DNA of 64,000 nt from Epichloe hybrida (GCA_019022495.1 JAFEKR010000004.1:3534001-3598000), one strand, 5' to 3'. Positions 24,227 to 36,400 are shown, numbered from the stretch's first letter. Made by a program: numbers and translations. Notes: generated from the sequence alone by a model not told the origin.

Positions 24227-25914
24227 ATGATGATGGCAGACGATAAAAAAGCAACATCATTCGTTCAGCCGGAGAACCCCCGTGGGTACACTTGGGAAGA
24301 CGAGTACGAAGACATAGTTCTTGTCCTTCCCCATGAACTTCTGGAGTGCTATGTGCAAGGTGGCTTCCACCCAGTGACACTGGGTGATACCTTTCACGGA
24401 GGCAGGTACACGATTAAACACAAACTCGGCTATGGTGGTTACTCAACCGTCTGGCTAGCAAAGGACAATTCTGCCAAGTATGCTTCTACCTGCATGTGGT
24501 CGTTTCCCCTCATTTGTTACGTGCTAACTCGGGCCAGTCGCTGGACTTCGTTGAAGATCAAACAGGCCCGAGTGTCGCCAAGCATCCTAGAAGATGACAA
24601 AGAGGTCAAGGCCCTTAGGCTACTTGAGCAAAAGCGCAACTCGCGACATGATGTATCAGCCTCGCGATGCTTTGCCCAGCTTTTGGACTGTTTCCAGCAC
24701 CACGGACCAAACGGTCTTCACACCTGTATTGTAACCGAATTTTTAGGACCATCAGTCTCTCAGAAGGTCAACGCCTACAACGAACGTGAAACTCCCGAGA
24801 CATTTCGACCTGATACAATCCTGAGGGTTTCTAAACAACTCTTAGAAGCTATACACACAGTTCATGAGAGTGGGATTGTACATGGAGGTACAGCCCTTGA
24901 TCTATTGCATGTACCTTTTCTCCACACAAGTTGAAGACTAATGATAATAGATGTATCCCCGGGCAATGTTATCTTCCCCTGTAGGACTTTACTTGAAGAT
25001 GGAGACGAGTATTTGATTGAATCCCTTGGAGGCGAACATCTCATCGCCGAGTATACAGGAACTTCTCCGCGGCCACCTAACCTCCCAGAATTCCTTATGG
25101 ATATAGCCACTTATAATAAATGGTTTGATTGCCCTGAAGAAGACATTCGGCTAGTGGACTGGGGGGAATCCTTCCCGATAGATCAGACACAGACAGGTAT
25201 TGCCCAACCTCCGGATCTGAATTCTCCAGAGACCTTCTTTGTCGGCCATTTCGACTATGCACATGATCTGTGGAGGGTGGGTTGCGTTGTAAGATGCCTT
25301 GCGCCCTGACTCTTCCTTTTCTGTTTACCTTGCTTCTATTCGACACTAACAGCGTCGTCATGCTATATTCCAGATTCATTATCTATTCTACCAAAAAGAC
25401 CCCTTTGGCTTTGCGTTCAGCAACGAGGACGCAATCGAAAGACAAGTTCGAGTACTGGGTCCACTCCCGCCAGAGTGGCATGCCAAATGGGTACAGATGA
25501 TAAATAACAATCCCGATTACGAACCGCTCTGTACGTCGTGCCTATTGAGTTGAAGATTGACGTGCTTGGTATCTTTTTTTTTCCTAACAATTTATGATAG
25601 CGGAAGGCGCATTATGTCCACTCAGTGACAGCTTTGAGTCACGCAGGTTGACTATTATCTCGAATTCTGAAGCAAACGATGGAGTGGAGAAAAGAGTGTG
25701 TACAAAACACGATTACGAGGCCCTGGTCTGTCTCTTAGACGTCATGAGGGGCCTGATGCAACACGATCCAAAGAAACGAAGTTCTGCTCTGGAAGCACTG
25801 GCACAGATTGAGTGGGAGGATGAGTGGGAGGATTCGGCGGATTCGGCAGGTTCGGTAGATTCGGGCGAGGAGGAAAGTGATGCGGTTGACAGTTGTCGGG
25901 AAGACAGCCTTTGA
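24227..25914 (+). CDS. SRPK-like serine/threonine protein kinase
   Basis: Predicted protein kinase of 469 aa from exons 24227-24477, 24538-24887, 24951-25288, 25374-25530 and 25601-25914; all introns are GT-AG and all phases agree. The opening YTWEDEYEDI...YVQGGFHPVTLGD is the typical lead-in of fungal SR-protein-kinase-like enzymes. The glycine loop LGYGGYSTV is at about 67-75 and the ATP lysine at about 90 (SLKIK). The catalytic loop reads HGDVSPGN at about 199-206, with HGD instead of HRD and PGN for the usual PDN/PEN. DFG is replaced by DWG at about 270. The acidic C-terminus is WEDEWEDSADSAGS-like. Such diverged single-copy SRPK-like kinases are numerous in filamentous fungi, often near repeats, and their substrates are mostly unknown. 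Catalysis is plausible because K, D and D are kept. Three in-frame ATGs stand at 24227, 24230 and 24233; an upstream in-frame ATG at 24149 is less likely. Confidence 0.85.
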
Positions 25915-26880
25915 TGCGGACAGATTGATCGAAGCATGATGGATTGTCCGGTACACCGCTCGTCAACGATGCGTAGGCGCACTACATTCACTTGATGAAC
26001 CAGCAGTTTACAACGCCAGAAAAATCCATACCATCTCCCTCTCCAGTCGAGGTCGAGGTCGAAACTTCAAACACCTCACCGACCTGACATCAGAGCGGCC
26101 CTTGAGCAGCACCATGATTATTTTGCCACCGGCCCAGGGGATGGTGTCGAGTGTTATCGTCTCGCTGCTTCTCGAGAAAGACTACCGAGAGTCTATTGAG
26201 AAGTGTCATGGCTGGTGGATCTTCTGTAATACATGGTTGTGCAGCAGTCCGGCACAGTCGGGCGGAGAGGTCCATAATCAGATGGTCATAAGACTGGACC
26301 AGAGGAAGAGAAGGAGAAAATTGATGTCGACCGCGCATCAGTAGCGCAAAAGTCTGGCATGGACCAGGTCCGTTCCATTCCACCGTCCCTGATCAGTGAT
26401 AAACCACATCCTTTACCAACCAACCCCCCTTCTCCGGGCAATACGCCCTCCTCCGGCGTGCACAACCGTCTTCGCCATGACAGCACCATCCTTTGGTCCG
26501 TCCCGCTCCCTGCTCGTCAGATCGTCCTTTCTCCCGCCGGGCTTCTTCATTTGCGGATGCGGATGCGCAACGAGGGAGTGTTAGGGAAGTATGTCAAAAT
26601 TCGAGGCACGGAAATGAGCTTGTTTATTTCCAAAATAGATAAAAGCCTGCCGTGTACGCTTACACAAAGTTTCCTTGCAGTCGTCGTGCATGATAGCTAA
26701 ATCCATCGCATCGTTAATCATCAAAGTATATACAACGCCGTTTACATGCCGTCAAATGCATTCCAAAAATGCAATATAGTAATGATTCAGTGTTCCAAAA
26801 CTCCTTGCCCAGAATGAACGCAAGTAAAATGCAGTACAGTGCCCCCCCCCCCCCCGCGCGCGCTCGCGCGTGTCTAATCC
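25915..26880. other. Convergent intergenic region
   Basis: Lies between the ends of the kinase gene and the endonuclease-like gene, so it should hold both 3' untranslated regions. No gene is supported. A C14 plus CG-rich tract lies at 26842-26873. Confidence 0.5.
26842..26873. repeat. C14 run followed by alternating CG tract
   Basis: Fourteen C residues (26842-26855) lead straight into GCGCGCGCTCGCGCG, eight bases before the stop codon of the next gene on the minus strand. It is a simple-sequence tract. Confidence 0.9.
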
Positions 26881-28722
26881 TCAGTAATCTGTTGAAACAT
26901 GTGCAGATGTTTCGCTGGATTCACTTTCACTCTCCTTTCCGTCCAAGGCATCTTTCTTGGCCTTGCGACGGCGATTCCAAGCACAGCCAATGCACGCCGC
27001 GCACCCTACTGTCACTGCGATGATGGCACTGAGCACGCCCCATAGCACGCGAGAGTTGCCGCCTTCCGCGAAGCGGTCTCTTCGGACGCGGAAGACGGTT
27101 CGCACTGCCGCGTGGTCTGACGGCCACTCGTTGTTGTAGTGGTCGGGCTGTGGTCTTGGATGGCCGACGACCATGGTCTCCGAGGATAGCGTCTCGAGCC
27201 CCTTGTGGTAGATGAAGTCGATGCGGTCCTTGGGCTCACGTCGACCATCGTTAACCAGGTAGATGGGCGACCACGTAAAGCCTGGCTCGGCCAGTGGGTC
27301 AGGGTGAATCTCCCTGAACGAGTCGATCAGACCTGCGTCGACGGGGTGCTTCGAGGTGGGCCACGGGAAGGGTCCAGTTCCACAGTGAAGTTCCTTGGTC
27401 GCGTTTGTCCAGTCAAGATGCGATGGCGCGTTGAAGTCGCCAGTGAAAATGACGGGGTGCTGGTCCGAGTCGAGCAGTTGATCATGCATTTGGCTCATGA
27501 TGTTCTTGATTTGCGGGGTGCGTCTCGACTTTGCCTCGTTCTCCAACACCTGCTCCTCTTCCAAGTGGTCGAAGCAGAAGTCGTAGGGGCCGTATGGCGT
27601 GTAGCCCAGGTGGCAGTTCCAAAAGTTGAGTTCGTGCCCTCGATCCAAGGCGATGCGGACTGACCCTGCCGCTTCGATGGGGTCGTTGATCTTCGCCATG
27701 GGGTAGCGAGAAATGATTCCAACGTCATCGCCTTGCCAGTAGTCCCAGCCCAAAGCCTTGCCCAGGCGGATGGCATGACCTCCCGTGCTCTCCTGAAGTC
27801 CCACAATATCGGCGCCGCTATTGGCGATGAAACGAACTTGCTTGGCGTGATAGTCCTTCACCATGGTGCCACCAAACCAGAGGTTGAATGACACGACAGT
27901 CAGCTCCTCGACGAGGGGCTTATTTTTCTGGACCACCGGGATCGTGATTTTCATTTCCGCCGTGGACCCATCGGATGCGAGGGCCTCAACAGAAAGCGTG
28001 GTGTTTACGGCTGACGCTGGTGGTGTGCCGGAAATGATTCCATCAGTCGATACCTTTACCCAGCCATTGGTCTGCGAGTCCGCAGAATCCAGATTCTTGC
28101 CCTTGGCGAATTTGCTGTTTCCATCGGGAGGGTTCTCGAGCATGCCGCGAATCGTGGCTTCGAAGGGCTCGCCTTGACGGGCATTGTGGGTCTTTATCGC
28201 ATCCGTGATGAAAGCGAGTTTGCCTTGTCCGGGAGTAAAGACCTCGATTGGATTAGCAAGCCACTTGTATTCGCCCTTGGCAAGAAAATAGGCTTTGTAG
28301 GCCAAGCCAGCCTGCAGCTTGGTGGTGTTGACCGTGACAGTCCCACTCTCATCCGGGGCATAGGCCCAGGCCAAGGGGTCATCGACATGCCTCTGCGAAT
28401 CCGGTCCGCCTCCGAAGGAATAAAAGATTCCGATCCAGTTGTGCGAGTCGGGATCCTTGGTCGAGTAGGTGAAGGACTGGCTAGACGCTTTACCACTCGG
28501 GACCGCCAATAGTGAGCCGGCGGTAGTCGCCCTCCCAAAATGCGGCACCCCGTGAAGACCGACTTTCTCATCCATATTTACGGTATGGCGAGCAACGTCG
28601 CTAGAAGTTGATTCACCGGCTGTGTGCGAAATGGCGTTTTGATTTCGAACCTCGCGGCTCTCCGGGACAAGAGCCAGCGTGAGACTGACTACAGTCGCTT
28701 GTATGAGCAATTGAAATCTCAT
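26881..28722 (-). CDS. Secreted, membrane-anchored endonuclease/exonuclease/phosphatase-family protein
   Basis: Single exon, 613 aa from the ATG at 28722; the codon run upstream begins only with TTG. A hydrophobic signal peptide lies at about 1-20. Residues 80-165 look like a beta-rich accessory domain. Residues 165-265 contain DGIISGTPPAS, typical of cadherin-like/He_PIG repeats. The catalytic EEP domain follows from about 275: SFNLWFGG (Asn 280), GLQES (Glu 311), GDFNAPSH (Asp 429, Asn 431) and PSDHAAV (Asp 536, His 537). This is the full metal and catalytic set of the DNase I/sphingomyelinase/inositol-phosphatase fold. A transmembrane helix lies at 560-582, followed by a basic cytoplasmic tail. 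The catalytic domain would face the outside or a secretory lumen. The substrate cannot be told from sequence; a phosphodiester of a lipid or nucleic acid is expected. Confidence 0.88.
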   Translation of the reverse strand: MRFQLLIQATVVSLTLALVPESREVRNQNAISHTAGESTSSDVARHTVNMDEKVGLHGVPHFGRATTAGSLLAVPSGKASSQSFTYSTKDPDSHNWIGIFYSFGGGPDSQRHVDDPLAWAYAPDESGTVTVNTTKLQAGLAYKAYFLAKGEYKWLANPIEVFTPGQGKLAFITDAIKTHNARQGEPFEATIRGMLENPPDGNSKFAKGKNLDSADSQTNGWVKVSTDGIISGTPPASAVNTTLSVEALASDGSTAEMKITIPVVQKNKPLVEELTVVSFNLWFGGTMVKDYHAKQVRFIANSGADIVGLQESTGGHAIRLGKALGWDYWQGDDVGIISRYPMAKINDPIEAAGSVRIALDRGHELNFWNCHLGYTPYGPYDFCFDHLEEEQVLENEAKSRRTPQIKNIMSQMHDQLLDSDQHPVIFTGDFNAPSHLDWTNATKELHCGTGPFPWPTSKHPVDAGLIDSFREIHPDPLAEPGFTWSPIYLVNDGRREPKDRIDFIYHKGLETLSSETMVVGHPRPQPDHYNNEWPSDHAAVRTVFRVRRDRFAEGGNSRVLWGVLSAIIAVTVGCAACIGCAWNRRRKAKKDALDGKESESESSETSAHVSTDY

Positions 28723-30309
28723 GATGGGCAATCACGATTCACGACAACGAACAAGAAGGAACAAGAGCGACAAAGACACGCCGAGCGAAGGGGGGGGGGA
28801 GAAAGATATAAAGAGAGGAGACGAGAAAACTTTCTCTCAGACAATTGCATCACAAGCCTTCGGCCAGTACGCAAGGTGTCAGATGATACTCCGTATGTGC
28901 TCAAGGGAATCATCTTGGTCTAGCTCCTCGAATGCACGAAAATGATAGGCAAGACGGGGCAACAGAATAGAGGGTTGACCTACAGATTGACGAATCGGCG
29001 ATTGAGTAATTCAGCGACTAGTGCCCATTCCGAGCACCCAAAGATGGACAGGGCGGTGGTGGGAATGGCACGTCCCGACAAGAGACGGAAGAGTGTGACT
29101 ATGGAATGGAGGATTGAAGCTACGTAGTTGGAGGAGGCTGCTGGGCGTCAGAGGGAGGCGGGCTGGCGGGCTGGCGGGCGAGAGGAGGCGCGGATGCGGC
29201 GGTTGCGAATGAATGAACCCGTCGCTCGAAGCAGCACGAGGCTTTATATTACTTTATCGACTCGTCGATGGGTTCATTCGTAGATTGGAGAGCGGCGATG
29301 GAGGTTGTCCAGGGCCGGGAGTTGCAATGGATGGTGATGTGAAGGGATCTCAAGCCGCAGCGCAGGGATTGAGCTCGTGTGCCCGATTGAGCACAGCATT
29401 GGCCCTTGCCAAGGATCCACAGGAACCTGGTCGCATCGCCCCGCATTGCCCGGCATATGTAGTCCGTACGTCCGTACAGTACATACGCATCGCCGCCCAA
29501 CTGGCCAGACGTTTATGTAGACGCAGCACAGACGGGAAAATCAGGGTAAATCAAGTCGATTGAGTTTTGCCCGTGAATCCGTCATCATTTTTCCCGCTCC
29601 AAGGGCGGACAACTAAACGCGCATCCGCCGGTAGTCCCAATCCGTTAGAACGACCCACCCATACTATTCCAGTGTGGCTTATGTTCATGATTCTTCAATC
29701 ATGATGCCTACAGGCTACGATAAGTGCGTAGGTCAGGGACTAACATGATAGGCGAGGCAAGGGGCTTTAGAAACGAGGTCCAAAGGCGTGCTTGTTGTGT
29801 TATGTTATAATAAAAATATTTGCCTTGACTCAAAATTGGTAAGTGAGGCTAGTAAAAATAGTCCGCGTGGCTGGGGAATGTAGCTTTCCTGCAAAGTGTA
29901 GTGAGAAGATACATTCAGTGTGTTCTAGAGACAGGCGTCATGTCTGCGGCCCTCATTGTCAAAACTTCACCTCTTGCCACGGAAGGGCACGTCTGAGCCT
30001 GCACAATGACCACGATTGCACGTTCAAAGCTGCCGACTATGTAGCACACGGTAGCATCGCATTGTCTCGACAAAACTCAGCTCTATTTGATGGTATAAGT
30101 ACGAAGTAAGCTCTATCTACATCCACCCATTCTATTTGCGTCCATTCCGCGTGCGCGCCTGACGAGAAGTAGAAACATCCAAACGGATCCCAATGCGCTT
30201 CCTGAACGTCTTCAAAGTCCAAGAATCGTAAGCAGGTAAAAAAAAAGAAGAAAAAAGGGACAAAGGAGAAAGGAGAAAGGAGAAGTAAAGTAAACAGGCC
30301 AATGGTTAG
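28723..30309. other. Intergenic region, 1.6 kb
   Basis: Upstream of the endonuclease-like gene and downstream of the GT2 gene. A TACTCCGTA motif is at 28887-28895. Short GGCGGGCT repeats lie at about 29157-29180, and a purine-rich tract at 30239-30290. ORFs here lack ATG starts or introns and are not supported. Confidence 0.5.
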
Positions 30310-33300
30310 TTAATAGTTGAAAATCATCAAGCTGGGGTTAAGCACCAATGGGACCAAAGCATGAAGGCCCACATTAATCGCCAGCGGTACAATCACGGTG
30401 AAGTCGTCAATGGCCCAGTCTGGTGGTGCAAACGCCCCCAGGTACACCATGCCGCCGACGAGCAGCAAGAGTATCAGATACATGTACTTGAACGTCTTGA
30501 AAATGCGAGGCATCTCCTGGAAAAAGTTGCTGTCCTCCTTCTCCTTGGATGTCGACCCCCACTGCATGTCCACGTGGAACAGGTGCGCCAGGATCGCGTT
30601 GGAGACGTGGAACGAGATGCCGCCGAAGAAGACCGTCATCATGGGCATCCACTTGAAATTCTCCAGCAGCGCCCTGAGCAAAGGCTTCTCGCCGCTGCGG
30701 TAGCGGACGACGGCGAGGGCGAAGGGACCCGAGGCGTTGAACACGACGATCAGGGAGAGGAAGACGTTCCACGAGGTGAGGTAGCACGACGCGAGGTCGT
30801 CTCTGAACCAGCCGACGAGGAAGTAGTTGACCGTGGTGAGGAAGAGGGCCGAGCCGAGCGCATAGTACGAGCACATGTATGCCATGATGGAGATTTTGGA
30901 CGACAGCATGATGTTGGACGTGATGAAGGTGCGGAAGAGCGGGGTGAAGGGGCCCTTGTACCACCGGTGGAAGGGGTGGAAGATCATCTCGTTGACGCCG
31001 TACGCATACTTTTGCCAGCGGTTGATCTCGTCGTAGATGGTAAGTGACACGCCTTCCTTGAAGAGATCGTCGTGATAGTCGGCGATGCGAACCACGTTTC
31101 CGGCCATCTGGAGGCGCAGGGCGATGTCGAAGTCTTCGGAGACGTGGCTCTCGGACCAGTAGGGAACATAGCCGCTCTCTTCGGCAACTCCGACGTCTTG
31201 GACAGCTTGGGAAAAGTACAACTGTCAGTTCCGGCTGGAACAATAAATAGTAGGTGACACTTTCTCTCTCCATGTTTGCTTACCTTGCCATCGGAGAAAA
31301 GCATTGTGTCCGACAAACGGCGCCGTCTCTCCTGAGCCGATAGAGAACCGAATCGAGGAGTAAATCAAGTTGGTAAAGTATGTGATGCCGTTCTCGAAGT
31401 AGTCATGCGTGATTTGCATGACACCGGTTGAGTGCTGCACGATGGCTGCCTCGGGAGACAGGAACATCTCTGCGGCGCCGTACAAGAAACAGTCCTCGGG
31501 CTGTCATATCCAAGAAACGTGTTAATAGTCAAGGAACATGAAATCAAGCTAATGTTGTAGGGGATAGGGAAAAAAAAAAAAAAAAAAAAAAAAAAGGGAT
31601 GCCATCGACGGCACGTACCACTCGAGTGTCACAATCAACAAGCAGGATGATTTCGCCGATGCGAATGTCCCCTCCCGCCCAGGCCAGCGGGTTCTCCTCC
31701 AGAACGCGGCTCAAGGCATCCTGATACATCTCTTCCTCTTCCTCATCCGCAATCATGTTCGTTTCCTTGTCGGCCAGTCTTGCGTCAGCACGTTCCTGCA
31801 TGTACGCCTCTACCTTTTGCGAAATGTTCAGAGCAAAATTCATGTTGGAAGCCTTCTTGAATTTTCCCTTGCGCACGTAGCCTTCTTCGCCGTTGTGCTT
31901 GGGACGAGCGATCCAGCCGATTCTATTGTCCGTGTAGAAGTCTCTGCGCTGCTGTACCTCCTCCTCTGTCAGTCCCGCGCGCAGACCGTCATCGTTGATC
32001 AAGATGTTGGCGGAGCCGCCGTGAGACTCGTAGTGGGACATGGCGGCTTGCAGACTGCGAACTGTAGGGATGATGACGGATTCCATGCCCTCTTTGTATA
32101 CGGGCATCTGGACGGTCACTTTGGGGGGTACGAAGCCATCGGCATACGCTCGGCGCAAGCAGGGTTTATGGGCAGAGAAGTATCGCGAGTTGGTGTTCAT
32201 GCCGCCGATGGGCCCAATGATTTGGAACAGGTTGGTAAAGATGACCTGGAAGAAGAATAGCGAGACGCACATCAAGCACGGGACGGGGGCGACCAGAGCC
32301 ATCCGCGTCCAGTCTTTGGCGAGGATGCACTCCGTGACCAGCTTGCCCATGTATATTCCTATGAGCAGGACGATGGACAGACACATGGCACAGCCGATGA
32401 AGAATGCTGATGCGCGCACCACAGGTCTGGCGACAGACTCTGGGCGGTCCATGGCAGCATGCTTCTCCAACACATCTTCGCCGCTGTTTGTTCGCGTCAG
32501 GACGCCGGGGGAGGAAATTGCCATGGCTGGCGTGACTGTTCCCATCGGACTCGATATACCGGATGGTATCATGACGGACGACGGGGCGCGACTGGGCATT
32601 TGCAGGATATTGAAAGGAAGCTTGGTCTCTCCCCAGACCTACAAGTCAACGTCAGTAATCCGATTCGCCCATGCAAATATTTTCTTTTCTTTCTGAGAGT
32701 GGGCTTTTTCCGCCTATGCCACGCACCAGCGACAGTAGCTTCTCCTCAATCATGGTCGCTTGAGGGACTATGTTGGCAAGTTCGTCATGCCACACCAGAA
32801 CGAGTCGCTCTTGTCGAAAGACGCAAGCATACTGAAACTTCTTGACCGTGGCAGGCTGCGCAAAATTCATCGAGTCGAGAACCTGGATCTGAGAGCCGTC
32901 TTTGAACTTGAGCTCCGTCTGTCCTGGTGTCAACGAGGCCAAAATGCCGTCCAGCATCTGAGGTCTCATCGTCGTGGCCACATAGAGATTTAGTCTCATT
33001 ACCGCCCCGAGAAGGATGTGATTCAATGGATTCGGGGCCGTGATATAATTGCCTCGAGACCGCCTCAGCAGCACACCGGAGCAATCGCTAACAGACACCA
33101 TCGACGGGGAGGGCATCCATCCACTTGCCATCGCTCTGTTATACAGATAGGTGACCATCTGCTCACATGTTAGCACGAAACAATGCGTCAACCCAAGATT
33201 TTCCACCCGCGACATACCGTTCTGAATCGAAACTCATCGTCATAGTGAGCCTGCGGCGTGACATGGCCGGATCTCGAATCATGGAACTCATCTGAAAGGC

Positions 33301-33376
33301 CAGAGATGGTAGCAAAAGATCTGTCCTCAGCAATGGGAGTTTCGAATCCGTGCGATGACGGAGCCGGAGACGCCAT
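30310..33376 (-). CDS. Fungal membrane glycosyltransferase family 2 protein (cellulose-synthase-like)
   Basis: Processive-type GT2, 907 aa, from exons 33376-33218, 33158-32727, 32638-31619, 31500-31284 and 31205-30310; all GT-AG, phases consistent. The first 200 residues are cytoplasmic-looking. Two transmembrane helices (about 273-295, 310-332) precede the catalytic domain and about five follow it. Catalytic motifs: VTVQMPVYKEG (about 372), the first Asp pair INDDG (413-414), LLVDCDTRV (DxD at 532-534) and SHVSEDFD (633-636). Where chitin and cellulose synthases have QxxRW, this protein has RWQKYAYG (Gln 674), so the canonical motif is changed. The GT2 type 2 enzymes shown to be needed for surface hyphal growth in plant-pathogenic fungi are a plausible group, but I cannot confirm orthology. 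The product is probably an extracellular polysaccharide. The intron at 31501-31618 holds a 26-base A/T homopolymer. The gene diverges from the GH16 gene. Confidence 0.85.
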
Positions 33377-33446
33377 TGTATCGACAAAAGCAACACTTGG
33401 TTGTGTGGCAAGTGCTACTAAGGAGCAAACAGTGCCTTGGTGCCAA

Positions 33447-33495
33447 ATGGCAGATGGCAGATGGCCGATGGCAGATGGCCGATGGCAGATGTCAG
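33447..33495. repeat. 7-bp minisatellite, seven units
   Basis: Seven tandem units of ATGGCAG with ATGGCCG and ATGTCAG variants, 70 bp upstream of the GT2 start codon, so in its 5' untranslated region or core promoter. Confidence 0.9.
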
Positions 33496-36400
33496 ACGGC
33501 AGTCTGTCTCTCTAGTATCAGTTATTTTTCCCTCTCTTGTCAGAAAAAAAAATTAATAATAGTAATGATACAGTAATATCGGGATACAGAATAGACGCCC
33601 GCCCCTCGTGGACCCGTTCTTTTCCAAGAATATCAATCAATATTCTCAAATCAGCACACCGAATATGCAAAAACAGAAATCCGGTTCACGCAGCGACTTA
33701 TTGTCAGAACAGAGATGTTCAGATGGTGTCGCACACGGAGTCCGGTCGATTTAACTAGCCAATGGAGCGCTGCAATCCCATGGTCCAGACCGGCATGACA
33801 AATGGAAGCAGAAAGGAGGAGAAGAACAACACAATCCTTATCATCCCAGACCAAGAGGTCTACATGTGCATACGAGTTTTTCCCCCATCGCAATCTATTA
33901 CATACAGTACCGCCGTCCTTTTGTCGAGCAGGCGGTCGGTAAAAATAATGCCCCCTTCGGCGCCACAATGCGACCTTGACTCGTTGTCAAGACGAGCTTG
34001 TCATTAACTTGATACCCACTTGCCGGAAATGCCTTTTTTTTTTTTTTTTTTTCTTCCCTCTATGTATGTATTCCTTTCAAAATTGAAGATCCACACTCTC
34101 AGGCACAAATTGCTAAGACTTTCTCTGACCGACCCCAGCCCGCATCGGTCAAGTTCACTGGACAACAAAGTCCGTTCAACTCGTGTTGGCTTGGCGGCCC
34201 CCAGACCGACATGCGGATGGCTCATGCAAGTGAGGCCTTCCTGCTATCTTTTCATCACGCCATGGTTGTTTCAGCTACATACGGACCTACATGTATTACA
34301 CGAGCCCCCGATAACCATCATTGACAAACCCAGCACATCACCATGCCTGCCTGCCGCGTTGCCGCCGCCTACCATAGCCGGGGGGGTTAAGCATAGACCG
34401 ACCCCCTTGTCTGGCTGTCTGGCTGCCCAAACTTTGAGATACAATTGGCATGTTTTCTTGTTCTTGGCGAATTGGACTTTGATTTCGAACCCCCTCCCCT
34501 TTCCCCCCATGAGCGTTTCTCGAGTTCACCGCCGTGCTTCGTGTACGAGCTACGCTACGGTTCGCGACCCTTGACTATATATGTACACTTGAAACCCCCC
34601 CCCTCGTGTTACTCACGAATACCATGCAGTTCTACAATCTTGTCGAGCAAGGTCGGCGGGTGTCTATGTACGGGCCTCGAGCTTATCACGGACGGGGCGG
34701 GACAAAGGCTTATCTCAACTTCGCCAAGATGGAAGGTAATAATACCGTTGAGTTGTAGAAGAGATGCCGTAGCGGGTGGAAGTTCCCTGCCATCGCGTGA
34801 TGACACCGACAAGTACATGGCAAGGACAATGTTCATCATCACTCGCCAGTATTCCATCTTGGGGGGGGGTCTCCCAACAGACATTTCTCTTCGTACAGCG
34901 AACGATATGAGCACAAGTACACGTAGTAGGGCTAATAATAATACGGCCATCCCGGTCTGTGACTGACGTGCGACAATGTCCCCAGAGAGCCAATTTCTAC
35001 AAGAGCGAAAAAAAAACACACTAAGTCACATATCAGGTGGACTTGGTGAAGGCTAAGCCTTGACCGTTCCTAGTGTGTGTTACCTCTGGGGTTGGACGAC
35101 ACGGGACTTCTTGGCACATCAGACACATGATACGCTGCGTCTCGAGCGCTTGTGAAATTTGCACAAATTTTGCAAAGACCAAGTCTCTCTTCCCCCCCCC
35201 CCCCCCTCCTCCGGGAGGCAAGCTTAGCCGTTTCTGGTCTAATCGGGCTGGGGGGGGGGGCCTTCATGGCCTGGATTATTGTAGATAGCCCCGGCAGTGA
35301 GCCGGAAATCTATCTGGCAAATGAACAAGGGGGCCCCGTTGATACGAAGAGTGCCGGGCGCCGAGTCAAACAACGCTGATTGAGATTTAAACGGATGGGA
35401 AAAAAAAAGTCGTTCAGTCGTCATGTCAACACGCTGCAATGGCGTGACAGCCTCCCCCATTGCCAATCTGGTTGGAGGATGTGGGATGTGGGATGTGGTG
35501 GATGGGTATTATTCGGATGACGAGATTTAATTGATTTTTCTTTTTCTTTCTTTCCTTCTCGGGACAGAAGTTTAGAGCCGCCTTGCAAGTTGATGGCCGT
35601 CTGCAACGCGCATGGCTGAAGCTGAGCTTGCATTGCAGCATGGTCATGACGATTTGCCAGTAGAAACGTCGATTAATTAATTTTAATTTTTTAATTTTTT
35701 TTTTTAAAAGCCTCCCTACGATAACCGGACTAGTGTTATTTCACGTGGCGAACCGGGCGTTGGCGTCGTCGACTTCATCTGCCGCCTTTGCCCCCTTCCC
35801 GAGGAGAGAATTTCCTGAAACAAAACCCCGTGTTCGTGTTGTGTGAGCTGGCAGCGTCAGACTTACCGCGTCGAGGCGTCCGTCTACTTGTCTCGATTCC
35901 CGAATAGTTACATACATACATACATGCGAGAAAAGTTGTGTCGAGGAACAACGGCTCGGTTTGTTTGTTTCTTGGGGGCCAGCTGGCACCCGTCCTGCCG
36001 GCACCGTCCGGCACCCGCGTCCCTCCAATGCATGATAACCTCGGGTGATGGAAGGCTGGCTCGGATTGGCTGGTGTGAGTGAGTTGAAGAAGGGGTGTCT
36101 GCAAAAAAAAAAAAAAAAGCTGAGATTGCATTGCATCGGAATGATCATGGACATTGGATGCAAGGTGGTCCTTTTGGGAAAATGTTTGCACACGCGCACT
36201 GCCTTGTCAATAATACGACAACGGCTGCAGCGGACTATCAACTTTCCATGGGCAAGGATGACCCGTGTTCTGGCCCTGGGCCTTTTATCAGGGTCAGGGT
36301 AGCATTGGTAGCTTTGGTCGCATTGGGTCTTGGTTGGCTTGTACGATTCATGGTGTTGCGAGGGGGGGGGTGACTTTGTCGCCAACAAAACGAAGCAAAT

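Noticed and set aside
30361..31047. Long plus-strand frames antisense to the GT2 gene (also inside the malic enzyme, GAS2 and endonuclease genes)
   Set aside because: These are compositional shadows of real coding exons on the other strand.
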